Below are positions 18,576 through 26,495 of a stretch of DNA of 33,997 bases, one piece after another. Source of the DNA: an uncultured Pirellulaceae bacterium (GTDB taxonomy: Bacteria; Planctomycetota; Planctomycetia; Pirellulales; Pirellulaceae). Numbering within the stretch: position 1 is the stretch's first letter; each line of letters starts with the position of its first letter. The position numbers were made by a program, and so were the translations under genes. The stretch covers positions 1 to 33,997 of the forward strand of contig CAKZVF010000028.1 in NCBI GenBank assembly GCA_937921995.1. Direction: 5' to 3'. The notes beneath the pieces are model-generated. The model worked only from the letters and a program-made list of their open reading frames with translations. It was not told where the DNA came from and made no database searches.

Positions 18576-18678
18576 CGGGCGGTGTTTGGGGCATACGAGA
18601 AATTGGTTGTGGATTACAATCTGGACGATCCATTGCAATTCAGCAGACGTGGATAGACCAACCATTTAGAGGAATATG

Positions 18679-19050
18679 ATGAAGGCAGATTTTTCAGTCG
18701 GGCAAGTTTGGAAGTATAAAGCTCGGCCGCATGAGGGCGCATCGGAAATTACGATCGTCGCCATAGATTCTGATGAAGAGTTGGGAAGCATTGTTCACAT
18801 CTACGTGTCCGACGTCGATATCCCCAATCCTAAAGCGCCCGGCGGTAAGACCTTGTTCATTGGTCATCTGCCCTATTCCGAAACGGCGTTGCAGGAATCG
18901 GTGACGGAATTGGTAGGGACGGCCGATTCGCTGCCAGAGTTCGAAGACGGCTACAAACTGTGGAAGAAAGCGTTCGAGGATGGTGAAGCCGGCGTGTTTG
19001 AGGTCGCCGTCTCCGAAGCGATCGAAGGCGTCCAGCAAAACGTGGCTTAA
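18679..19050 (+). CDS. Small acidic protein of unknown function
   Basis: Not recognised. Predicted cytoplasmic protein of 123 residues, acidic, with no signal peptide or Cys. The N-terminal half looks like a small beta-barrel (FSVGQVWKYKARPHE, ITIVAIDSDEELGSIVHIYV), and the C-terminal half like two helices (ETALQESVTELV, YKLWKKAFEDGEAGVFEVAV). This layout is seen in immunity-like and SMI1-like small proteins, but I claim no family. AGAGGA (18668-18673) sits 5 bases before ATG 18679, the reason for choosing it over the adjacent ATG at 18676. Confidence 0.72.
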   Translation: MKADFSVGQVWKYKARPHEGASEITIVAIDSDEELGSIVHIYVSDVDIPNPKAPGGKTLFIGHLPYSETALQESVTELVGTADSLPEFEDGYKLWKKAFEDGEAGVFEVAVSEAIEGVQQNVA

Positions 19051-19246
19051 GCACCAGGCTTGGGCAGTTAGTCACCCCGAGGTTCGTGATTGGGGGTAGT
19101 TGACGAGGCCACGATTCCGGCCCCTCCATTCCCCTTTTTTCTGCCTTTAATACGTCCCTTTGACGCATCGTTTAATGCAGCTGCTGGATTCGTGGCCTTA
19201 TCCACTACGCGAATGTTCTTTTGTTGTGTTTGGTTTGGCGATGGAG

Positions 19247-19714
19247 CTACCGCGGGTGGACGAAGCTGAGGTGCATGGCCGCGTGGCTCAAGGTCATTTT
19301 GTCGATTTGTTCTTTGGTCGCTTTTCCAAAAACTGGGTGAACTGGCAGCGGACCCTTTTCATGATATGCCTTGACCGAATTGCGGAAGTTGTCGATGGCA
19401 TCGTTTAGATCCACATCCGTGGAAGACCAGAAAAATTCCTGCATAGCGTTGTTGGGCAAGTTGAATCCGGGCTGGACGGGATTGTTGAGGATCCCGTTTT
19501 TCAAAAACGGCATTGCCATCCGCATGTACCAAGGGAGTTTTGGCGGAGTGATATTGCCAACAAGCATTTCATTGGTCCTTGCCAAATGCTGCACAATATT
19601 CCCGAAGGAGTGACCGCCGGTTGTCTTGTGCGGTGATTGGGCCAATGTTTCTATGTCAGAAAGAACCTCTTCCAGACTAGAAAATGAGATTTCCCTGCGT
19701 TCGTGATTCGACAT
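19247..19714 (-). CDS. DUF1569 (DinB-like four-helix) protein
   Basis: Predicted cytoplasmic protein of 155 residues of the DUF1569 family, a branch of the DinB/YfiT four-helix-bundle superfamily. Recognisable parts are SFSSLEEVLSDIETL, GGHSFGNIVQHLARTNEML, a hydrophobic segment YMRMAMPFLKNGILNN, and a C-terminal LSHAAMHLSFV. His residues in GHSFGNIVQH and in HAAMH are candidates for the metal site of DinB-like proteins. The start is supported by AAGGGG five bases before ATG 19714. The family's biochemical role is not settled; thiol-dependent transfer is known in relatives. No operon partner; the next minus-strand gene upstream starts at 20267. Confidence 0.85.
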   Translation of the reverse strand: MSNHERREISFSSLEEVLSDIETLAQSPHKTTGGHSFGNIVQHLARTNEMLVGNITPPKLPWYMRMAMPFLKNGILNNPVQPGFNLPNNAMQEFFWSSTDVDLNDAIDNFRNSVKAYHEKGPLPVHPVFGKATKEQIDKMTLSHAAMHLSFVHPR

Positions 19715-19895
19715 ATCAACCCCTTATCTGGCAATTTTTTCTCATCAAATAAATAGTACTGTGATTCTAAGCTGTTTTGATGATTGAAACCACAAACGTG
19801 AAAATTTAAATCTTAGATTTGATAGAAGATTCAACTTGGCATTCAAAATAATTTTGCCGATTGGTTTGCCGCTTCCTAAATTTAGCAAGGGATTG

Positions 19896-20267
19896 TTAGG
19901 CAAGGTGTTCCGCAAGAAGTGATTTGGTCTCGTCGGTGTCCAACGCGGCTTTGCCAAACCCTTGGATCGCCCCTGCGTCTATGGCTGTTTGCTGAGCGTC
20001 TTCAAAGTTTGAAACGACCATCACAGGGATGTCTGCTGCTGACGGCAACGATTTAATAGAATGCAGAACATCCATCGCTGACGAACCATCAGCGTCGAGG
20101 AGTCGGTTGATCAATACGAGGTCAAAGGAGGTGGTGTTGGCGAGCCTCAATGCTTCGTCGTGCGAGTGGGCACGTTGGATTTCGATGTCGAAATATTTCG
20201 TGAGTGTTGAGCTTATTCGATAATGGTCGGCATCGCATTGGCCGACGTCTAGGACTTTACGTTTCAC
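19896..20267 (-). CDS. Degenerate response-regulator receiver protein
   Basis: Stand-alone receiver-fold protein of 123 residues with no output domain. It has the alternating beta/alpha pattern: KVLDVGQCDADH (strand 1 and acidic site), FDLVLINRLLDADGS (strand 3), IPVMVVSN (strand 4, Ser86) and QGFGKAAL (Lys106). The phosphoacceptor position, normally Asp at the end of strand 3, is Asn54. Phosphotransfer in the usual way is therefore not expected, although the Ser and Lys of the switch remain. Similar receivers with an NRxxD pattern occur in planctomycetes (from memory, not checked). GTG start with only a weak box. It could act as a phosphorylation-independent protein-protein module; the c-di-GMP gene at 20649 is divergent from it. 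Confidence 0.8.
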   Translation of the reverse strand: MKRKVLDVGQCDADHYRISSTLTKYFDIEIQRAHSHDEALRLANTTSFDLVLINRLLDADGSSAMDVLHSIKSLPSAADIPVMVVSNFEDAQQTAIDAGAIQGFGKAALDTDETKSLLAEHLA

Positions 20268-20648
20268 TTTGTTGCTTCTGTGTTGGAATGGGGGCCGTGA
20301 ATTGAATTTGGTCAGCCGCCGGTGGATTTGTCATGTTAAGGCCTAAGTCTAACGTTGTTTCTCTCGCGCTTTCAATGCCACCAACAGTAATTGCTCGGTA
20401 GTGCCTGGTTCCCGGGTTCCTTTGTTGTTAAAGCTCAACCTAAAAACCGTATATGATTTTTCGGATTTACGTGGCTGATTCAAAATCGAGGACCCCACCA
20501 TTTCGCATAATCGTTATGTTTCGGTCATCGAAAGCAGACATTCGATTGCCACTTTTTTGCCACTTTGATTTGTCGTGCAGAGCCCATAACTGAGAGGTAT
20601 TCTAAAAAACAAAGTGCTTCGTCTTTTCTCCTAGCTAAATCTTCTTTC
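20268..20648. other. Divergent intergenic region
   Basis: Separates the receiver gene (minus) from the GGDEF-EAL gene (plus) and should hold both promoters. The GGDEF-EAL frame is open to a TTG at 20565, but that extension (residues MICRAEPITERYSK...) does not look like membrane protein and is probably untranslated. No RNA gene or repeat recognised. Confidence 0.35.
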
Positions 20649-23036
20649 ATGGTTACCACACCTACACTGCAACCTGACGAATTTCGCCATCATCAGAATG
20701 TCGGCCTGTTCAACTGTGTTGCCATGTCTGCGGTAGGAACGATTGTTGGTAGCACGGTAGTTCTGTTCGCATTGTGGGGGAAGTTTCCGCCAGCAACGGG
20801 GTTGATATGGTTTTCTGTCATCAATCTCATTTATTTTGCGCGTTGTCTAGACGCAGTTCGTTTCAAAAATTCCCGTGACGCGGAGAGTAATGCCGGCTAT
20901 TGGAAAACGCGATTTCAAGTCGGACTTGTTTTCGGTTCGTTGGCATGGGGTGCTTTAACCTGGTTTCTTTATCCAGTTGGGGATCCCGCCAGCAAAGCCC
21001 TTTTGATTCTCTGCGTTTGCGCGATTGCCGGCGGAGCGATGGCGTCGCTTGTCACTGATCGTCGCGCGCTTCAAATTTTTTACGTATGCCTCTTTGCAGG
21101 ATCCTTCACCCGGTTGTTGGCCGACGGCAGCGCCTATGCAATGCTGCTCGCGTTCTTTTGCTCAGTGATCTTCATCCTCATGATGGGCGCTGCGATGAAG
21201 TTGAGCAATTCGTTTCTGGGGTCGATGCGACTTCAATTGGAAACGCAGAAGTCAAATTTGACGCTGATGCAGATGTCCGAACAAATGGCTGGGATTGGTT
21301 ATTGGTCTTGGGTGTCAGGAACCAACTATATTGAACTTTCGAAAAGTCTATCGCGATTGTTGAACTTGGACCGTAGCGAACTGAGCCCCGCAGAGTTCTT
21401 TAGCCTGATCGGTTCCGGTGACAGGCTGAGAGTTGAATCTATCGTTAGACAACAGTTGGATGGGGGCGCCGATGAGGCCAATGACGAAGTTCGATTGGAG
21501 TTTATGTTGTCATCCAAGAACGCAGAAGACCCTCGGTATCTCAAGCAGATTACCAGACGGCTAATCGCCAACGAAGTTGAGTGTCTGTTTGGATCGGTGC
21601 AAGAGACCACCGATATCCGATTGGCGCAGGATAAAATTTATCGGATGGCTTACAAAGACGCGCTTACAGGGTTGACCAACCGTACGGGTTTCTATGAAGA
21701 ACTTGATCAGGCGTTGTGGACAGCTGAAATTACTAATTCAGAATTGGCTTTGCTTTATATCGACTTGGACGACTTCAAAGGTGTCAACGACTACTATGGA
21801 CACGCTCACGGCGACGAGTATCTCGTTAAACTGGCGGAGCATTTGACTCAAGCGATCGGTTCCTCCCATTTGGTTGCGAGGCTTGGCGGTGATGAGTTTT
21901 GCGCTGTTCTTGCAGGGCCTGCGGCAACCGAAGTTGAATCGGTGACTGAAAAGATTTTTGAAATTTGCAAAGAACGTATTCAAATACTTGGTCAATTAAT
22001 CCAGCCCAAGTTGAGTATTGGCGTCGCTATGTTTCCACAGCATGGAACCACCGGAGAAGAATTAGTCAGCAATGCTGATTTGGCGATGTATGAAGCAAAA
22101 CGTAGTAACGCCGGACAGGTCGTCTTTGAGACTTCCATCGCGGAATACCGGAACTCACAATTAGAGATTGAGAACGGCCTACGCGAGGCGATCGACATGA
22201 AAGCGTTTGAATTATGGTATCAGCCGAAAGTGAATGTCAAAGACGGATCAATTTCGGGTGTAGAAGCATTGTTGCGCTGGCGTGATAAAAGTGGTGTATT
22301 GGTCAGCCCTAGTAAATTCATCCCCGTTGCTGAACATGCAGGGTTGATCAAGGATATCGGCGTCTGGGTGCTCAACGCCGCCTGTGAACAGTTGGAGGTG
22401 TGGAACGCGGCCGGATATGATTTGCAAATGGCAATTAACATATCAGGAGACCACTTCTCGAACGATGATTTTGTTGCTGACGTTAGCAAAGCGACCAAGG
22501 ATTTCCAGATCCAGGCGGAGGACCTTGAAATTGAGATTACCGAAAGCCTCAGTCGCGACCCAGACGTCCATCTCAGGATTTGTCGCGCTTTGCGCGATCT
22601 GGGAGTTAAGATAGCGATTGATGATTTTGGAACGGGTTACAGTTCGCTGTCGGTGCTGGGACAACTTGAGGTCGACACGCTCAAGATTGATCAGTCATTC
22701 ATCATGCGGCTGCCACAGGACGAGATGTCAAGCTTGATGGTCAAGAAAATTACCGAACTTGCGCTTGGGTTGGGATACGGGATTGTCGCCGAAGGTGTTG
22801 AGACGAAGGAGCAGTTCGAGTTCCTGCGGTCGGTGGGTTGCCCTTATATCCAAGGATTCTATTTTAGTGAAGCTCTGACTGCTCCGCATATGACCAAAAT
22901 GCTTCAAGCGGAATTCCTTAAACCGCTTCAAACTGTAGCGGGGTATCCATCAACCCGTGGCTCGAATCCAATTGCTGGACCGGGCGTCGAAGTCGAAATA
23001 AATTCTTCTGCTAGTCCAACGCACGAAGGCCAGTGA
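20649..23036 (+). CDS. Membrane PAS-GGDEF-EAL cyclic-di-GMP protein
   Basis: Predicted inner-membrane c-di-GMP enzyme of 795 residues. The N-terminal ~20-190 is a MASE-like sensor with about six hydrophobic helices. A PAS-like domain follows (~215-330, from MAGIGYWSW). The GGDEF domain (~335-500) has DALTGLTNR and an intact RLGGDEF (~410-416). The RxxD inhibitory site expected just upstream reads GSSH instead. The EAL domain (~515-760) keeps GVEALLRWRD, AINISGDHF, EIEITES, AIDDFGTGYSS, KIDQSF, VAEGVET and IQGFYF, so all usual metal and catalytic residues are present. Synthesis without product inhibition, hydrolysis, or both are possible. ATG 20649 is chosen over an upstream TTG; no strong ribosome binding site is visible. 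Monocistronic in appearance. Confidence 0.92.
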   Translation: MVTTPTLQPDEFRHHQNVGLFNCVAMSAVGTIVGSTVVLFALWGKFPPATGLIWFSVINLIYFARCLDAVRFKNSRDAESNAGYWKTRFQVGLVFGSLAWGALTWFLYPVGDPASKALLILCVCAIAGGAMASLVTDRRALQIFYVCLFAGSFTRLLADGSAYAMLLAFFCSVIFILMMGAAMKLSNSFLGSMRLQLETQKSNLTLMQMSEQMAGIGYWSWVSGTNYIELSKSLSRLLNLDRSELSPAEFFSLIGSGDRLRVESIVRQQLDGGADEANDEVRLEFMLSSKNAEDPRYLKQITRRLIANEVECLFGSVQETTDIRLAQDKIYRMAYKDALTGLTNRTGFYEELDQALWTAEITNSELALLYIDLDDFKGVNDYYGHAHGDEYLVKLAEHLTQAIGSSHLVARLGGDEFCAVLAGPAATEVESVTEKIFEICKERIQILGQLIQPKLSIGVAMFPQHGTTGEELVSNADLAMYEAKRSNAGQVVFETSIAEYRNSQLEIENGLREAIDMKAFELWYQPKVNVKDGSISGVEALLRWRDKSGVLVSPSKFIPVAEHAGLIKDIGVWVLNAACEQLEVWNAAGYDLQMAINISGDHFSNDDFVADVSKATKDFQIQAEDLEIEITESLSRDPDVHLRICRALRDLGVKIAIDDFGTGYSSLSVLGQLEVDTLKIDQSFIMRLPQDEMSSLMVKKITELALGLGYGIVAEGVETKEQFEFLRSVGCPYIQGFYFSEALTAPHMTKMLQAEFLKPLQTVAGYPSTRGSNPIAGPGVEVEINSSASPTHEGQ

Positions 23037-23236
23037 ACCCAAACGTTGCCGCGCGACGCTAAGGTGCGTGGGCTGCGTCGGTGAAGTGCACCAAGGGGAA
23101 TCGGATGAGCAAGCGCGTGTTAATGCGTATCCAAATCCCACGTATACAACGCCACAGACCACTGCTTACCATCAACGGGAGCAGATCACCGGACCTACGC
23201 CAACTTCGGGTGACCCTGCATTCATCGAACCAGGAT

Positions 23237-23561
23237 TTACTGAACCAGCTTTGACTCAGTCGGCATCAATTGAACTACCGTGTCGTCAATAATCGCTTGA
23301 GTGACAACCACTGTGGGACTACGGACTCGAAAATGATTTAATGCCTCCTCCATCTCTGCAATAACTTCATCAGATGTGGTCCGAGCGATACCGGCTTCGC
23401 GTGCACTGGCGATGACAGTGGTTCTTATGCTGTCGGAGATGGTTATCGCGCGAGACATCTCGAACATACCCAGCACGATCATCAAAAGAAGTGGGCAGAC
23501 ATGCGGCTGCTTCGACAGCAGTAATGCCTTGGAGTTTCGAAGATGTTCTTTTTCTCTTCAT
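23237..23561 (-). pseudogene. TadE-like pilus protein, frameshifted
   Basis: Two minus-strand frames join into one TadE-like protein. From ATG 23561 the first reads MKRKRTSSKLQGITAVEAA, the basic start and hydrophobic onset of TadE/TadG pseudopilins. Then the frame fails near 23485 (LPTSFDDRAG) and the neighbouring frame continues with MIVLGMFEMSRAITISDSIR and ASREAG-like SAREAGIARTTSDEV. One extra base near 23480-23490 accounts for the break. The C-terminal end after ~80 further residues has no typical Tad tail and may be truncated. No other tad/flp gene is nearby, which fits a decaying orphan. A sequencing error at the break is the alternative. Confidence 0.6.
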
Positions 23562-23815
23562 GCAGAAAATTAGATCAAAATAAAAAAGGTGAGCAAAAAA
23601 ATTTGAAAATAGACCCGAAACGAATTCTGAACCATCAACCATCGCGCCTAAGCGAATCCCGCGTTGGTGATCGGCGGACAAGGTTTGTAAAGTACGTTTT
23701 GTTCGATATTAGCCGCTCTGGGTGGACGCGGAATGTGTTTTCTTGAGCGATTTTCGACAAAAATTATCTACAAAAAAGCTTGCTGGAAGGTGGCTCGCGC
23801 CATAATATTCAATAC

Positions 23816-24316
23816 ATGAGCATCATCGGCAACATCCGACATTTTCACAGGACCGTTTGGGCGGTGGCGGCGGAGCTGCGCGTGCTGGTGATGGTGTTCG
23901 CAATTGCAATTGGACCACTCGGGTTGAGTTTTCAGAATTGTCATTGTGCTTTCTGCGAAAACATTTGCTTGGAAGATTCATGCTGCTGCTCAATTGTGGA
24001 AGCAGAAGCAACTTGTGGCTGCGATCAGCAATGCTCTGGGGAGCAATTGTGCGATTCCGGGGCCGAGCAATCTTCTTGCGACCTAGAGTACGATGTGGAG
24101 TGCGGTTGCAAATGCCATGTTTGCCAAGGTGATCTTGGTTTGGCTGTCGATCCTGAAAAGATTCCAGCAATCAAGGAAGCACAATCCCATGCGATAAGTC
24201 GAGTGCGATGGTGCGTCGATCTCCCTGCCGCGCATTCGCGTGTCGTGCAACGATACGCGTTTAAGCATCATTTAAATCGTGACATTCAAACGCTTCATTG
24301 CCGCTGGTTGATTTAG
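23816..24316 (+). CDS. Cysteine-rich membrane/secreted protein
   Basis: Not assigned to a family. Protein of 166 residues. Residues ~20-40 are hydrophobic (VLVMVFAIAIGPLGLSF), either an uncleaved anchor or a signal. A Cys-rich segment follows, with about 16 Cys in ~80 residues: NCHCAFCENIC, SCCCS, TCGCDQQC, and ECGCKCHVCQGD. The last ~50 residues are basic and hold two more Cys. Clusters of CxC and CxxC suggest metal coordination. ATG 23816 is chosen; a TTG at 23780 also opens the frame. It ends 58 bases before the metallothionein-like gene, so the two may be transcribed together and act in the same envelope metal-handling role (inference). Confidence 0.62.
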   Translation: MSIIGNIRHFHRTVWAVAAELRVLVMVFAIAIGPLGLSFQNCHCAFCENICLEDSCCCSIVEAEATCGCDQQCSGEQLCDSGAEQSSCDLEYDVECGCKCHVCQGDLGLAVDPEKIPAIKEAQSHAISRVRWCVDLPAAHSRVVQRYAFKHHLNRDIQTLHCRWLI

Positions 24317-24374
24317 CAGAATTCGATTTCTGATCTGATTCAAATGCTAATTTTTCAACATAAGGACAATGATT

Positions 24375-24764
24375 ATGTCAAAACGAGAATTTTTTTACGC
24401 CGTCGCGATGTTGCTGTGTTTTGCCGGCCTTTCTATAATCGGCTGCGGCGAAGCGACTCAAAATGAAGTCTCTTCAGGTTCATCGGAAGTCTCTGACGTT
24501 GCCTGCACCTGCGAGGCTTGCGATTGTGAAGACTGTGCCGAGGAAGACTGCCAGTGCACCGAGTGCGACTGCAATAAGGCAGTAGCCTGCGATTGCAAGG
24601 ATTGTGATTGCAAAGACTGTGTCGAGGAAGGTTGCACATGTGCAACGTGCAACTGTAACAAACCAGTCAGCTGCAATTGTGAAGCTTGCGATTGCGAAGA
24701 CTGCACGGAGGAAGACTGTCAGTGCACTGAATGTGATTGCAATAAGGCGCTCGCGTCAAGTTAA
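24375..24764 (+). CDS. Metallothionein-like Cys-repeat lipoprotein
   Basis: Predicted lipoprotein of 129 residues. Residues 1-23 are a signal peptide ending in the lipobox SIIGC (lipidated Cys24). After a short Ser/Glu linker come three tandem 28-residue repeats, each with nine Cys at fixed positions (1, 3, 6, 8, 11, 16, 18, 21, 23). The pattern is CxCxxCxCxxC-xxxx-CxCxxCxC-NK, giving 27 Cys. Acidic Asp/Glu fill most other positions and no His or aromatic residue occurs in the repeats, as in metallothioneins, here exposed outside the membrane. The start at 24375 has AAGGA 8 bases upstream; ATG 24369 would leave only 2 bases. A strong terminator follows. Metal identity is unknown; the fold is expected to need metal. 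Confidence 0.82.
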   Translation: MSKREFFYAVAMLLCFAGLSIIGCGEATQNEVSSGSSEVSDVACTCEACDCEDCAEEDCQCTECDCNKAVACDCKDCDCKDCVEEGCTCATCNCNKPVSCNCEACDCEDCTEEDCQCTECDCNKALASS

Positions 24765-24794
24765 GCCGCGTCGAAGCTTAAACATTTTGAGAAG

Positions 24795-24829
24795 GCTCGA
24801 GACTGAATCCAGTTTCGAGCTTTTTTTTT
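24795..24829 (+). terminator. Rho-independent terminator after metallothionein-like gene
   Basis: Stem GCTCGAGACTG (24795-24805) / CAGTTTCGAGC (24810-24820), 11 bp with one G-U pair, 4-base loop AATC, then nine T. Confidence 0.9.
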
Positions 24830-24911
24830 CTCTTGAAGAGTTGGGGGTACGCCGTTAGGGATTTAGTTTTTATTCTGGAGGCGAAAACGGCGCGTCGTAT
24901 CAAGGCGGGTT

Positions 24912-25289
24912 AGGTATCAGGCGGGGCTTCGATCTCCCCTGCGACCACCGCTCGCTAGTTTGTGTCCGAACGAAAAAACGCCTATAGACTGGCTCGCCTG
25001 AAACGGGTGTTTCGACATTGCTCCGTGAACACCGATTGGTTGAATCATCGAGGTCGGTGAAACGGCGTGAAAGCTGATGAAGTCGAACCGCGAATGAACG
25101 CTGATGGACGTGAATGAAGACCTGAATTTCTATTCACGTTTATTTATGTTCATTCGCGGTTGAACTCATCAATCAGAGATGCTGACGCCTTATCAATTGA
25201 CAAACCTGACGGCGATGAGCGGGAAGTCTCGGCACTTCTATCATAGTAGTTGTGGTTTGTTTCACTCACGGATCTAAGGTAGTCACTTG
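24912..25289 (-). repeat. Degenerate copy of the 16S trailer segment, split by an insert
   Basis: Blocks at 24912-24931, 24971-25008, 25235-25256 and 25276-25289 resemble, in the same order and orientation, blocks at 33549-33720 downstream of 16S rRNA. Shared strings include CTTCG after AGGCGG(G/A)G, CGAAAAAAC, TGGCTC, TCTATCA...TAGTAGTTG and GGTAGTCACTT. Here a segment of ~225 bases separates the second and third blocks, while in the other copy they are continuous. The hairpin is decayed in this copy. Confidence 0.6.
25076..25170. repeat. Long palindromic element (GAATGAAC type)
   Basis: Perfect 14-base arms AACCGCGAATGAAC (25086-25099) and GTTCATTCGCGGTT (25148-25161), with GATGA/TCATC extending them outward and an inner ACGTGAAT/ATTCACGT pair. 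It lies inside the split repeat. Similar GAATGAACGC-type palindromes are dispersed in planctomycete and verrucomicrobial genomes (from memory). No gene inside. Confidence 0.7.
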
Positions 25290-25549
25290 CCGATCACATT
25301 CAGCACTCACCGTTTTTATCTATTCCCCCAAGTGCTTACCTCCCACTTTTTCTTGTTCAAATATTGCTCCCAAAAGCGGTATTGGGATGGAGATTTCGCC
25401 AATAAATTATCGGGGTTTGAGATCTTCCTCGGCTTGGTTCAAATAGATGATCAAGCAATCCCGAGGCTCCATCAGAGGCATCGGAAATCGCCTATCGATT
25501 GCTAATTGAAAACGTTTATAATCAGACAGTTCTGCAGAAGGAGTTCAGA

Positions 25550-25852
25550 ATGACGCTACTCAAATTTCTCAACCGAAAAAGAGACTCGCAAAGGAGCGTA
25601 GCAATGACAAACGAAACTCAATCCCATTCTCCAATCGATCAAGTGGGCATCACCGCCGGAGAAGTCTGGCGTATTCTTGCAGACCAAGGTGGCATGAGCC
25701 TGGCAAAACTGGCCAAACAGGCAGATGCTCCCCGAGATTTGGTCATGCAAGCGGTGGGTTGGTTGGCTCGCGAAAATAAAATCAGCATCGTGGCAGAGAA
25801 ACGAACCAAGACAATTGCCTTGATTGCAGATGAACATTCAAGAGCGGCCTGA
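25550..25852 (+). CDS. Small winged-helix (DUF2582-like) protein
   Basis: Predicted cytoplasmic DNA-binding-fold protein of 100 residues. The core DQVGITAGEVWRILADQGG, then SLAKLAKQA and MQAVGWLARENKISIVAEK, fits the DUF2582/winged helix-turn-helix family, with helix 3 in the SLAKLAKQADAPRDLVMQA part and the wing in the final basic strand. Family members are usually ~75-80 residues. There are two in-frame start sites, each with AAGGAG: 25538-25543 before ATG 25550, and 25591-25596 before ATG 25604. The shorter product of 82 residues matches the family length. The 18-residue extension is basic. Target genes are unknown. Confidence 0.82.
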   Translation: MTLLKFLNRKRDSQRSVAMTNETQSHSPIDQVGITAGEVWRILADQGGMSLAKLAKQADAPRDLVMQAVGWLARENKISIVAEKRTKTIALIADEHSRAA

Positions 25853-25987
25853 GCCAAATGAAGTTGTCTGGCGATGCGGTCCAAGCAAGAGTAGAGCCAA
25901 CGAAGATAAAAGGGAAACATCAATCTTCTGTAGTAGCCACTACTTGATCTGACAGAAAGTTCCATCCACCGATTGTGTTTGGTGCGA

Positions 25988-26305
25988 TCAAGATCGTTCT
26001 GGAAGAACTTTTTGAGTTCGGTGATCCACGCGCACGATGCGCGTTTGCCCAAACGCCCCTTGGGCGGGTTTGATTGAAACCAACCAAAAAGGGTCACTAG
26101 GCACATTGGCCTCCACCATCGCATGAAGCGTGTCGGGATCGTGAACGCCGTTTTGGCTGTACAAATTTGCGTGGAACTCTTTCTGCCGTCGAATCTTTTC
26201 CTGGTCAAAGAATACGGCGGAACATTTTTGTCCCGGTTGAACGTCCCCAAGATGTTCGATGACAATCATGATCGCCGCTTTGTTGTCTAGTTCTCGGTTT
26301 GCCAT
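25988..26305 (-). CDS. Small hypothetical protein
   Basis: Not recognised. Protein of 105 residues without signal peptide. It begins MANRELDNKAAIMIVIEHLG, has a middle rich in charged residues, and ends SDPFWLVSIKPAQGAFGQTR. The residue mix and lack of stops suggest real coding, but there is only a weak GAAGA ahead of the ATG. A longer minus-strand frame in another phase (25639-26265) overlaps it and has a less natural composition. A 7-bp hairpin (26316-26335) lies just upstream in its leader. Confidence 0.45.
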   Translation of the reverse strand: MANRELDNKAAIMIVIEHLGDVQPGQKCSAVFFDQEKIRRQKEFHANLYSQNGVHDPDTLHAMVEANVPSDPFWLVSIKPAQGAFGQTRIVRVDHRTQKVLPERS

Positions 26306-26495
26306 TATTCTTCATGCCCAATCTTCCAATTGGGCTCCTGACTTCTGACACCGTTTCTTGATCGTGTGGCACATTTTTTTTGGCCGTTTCGGCCCTTTTT
26401 CTTCAACGATGAGCGTGACGAGCCTACAGTAAAGGTTACGATATATGGAGGTTTTGCTCTACCACAACTAGGATCTTAGCACGGAAAAAGATACC

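Noticed and set aside
24375..24764. CRISPR-like array in the Cys-repeat gene
   Set aside because: The periodicity is an 84-base in-frame coding repeat with no spacers.
25639..26265. 208-codon minus-strand frame
   Set aside because: Overlaps the winged-helix gene antisense and the 25988-26305 gene in another phase; no family signals.
26382..26400. Terminator GGCCG-TTT-CGGCC followed by T5
   Set aside because: Stem is only 5 bp and no gene ends nearby on the plus strand except the winged-helix gene over 500 bases away.
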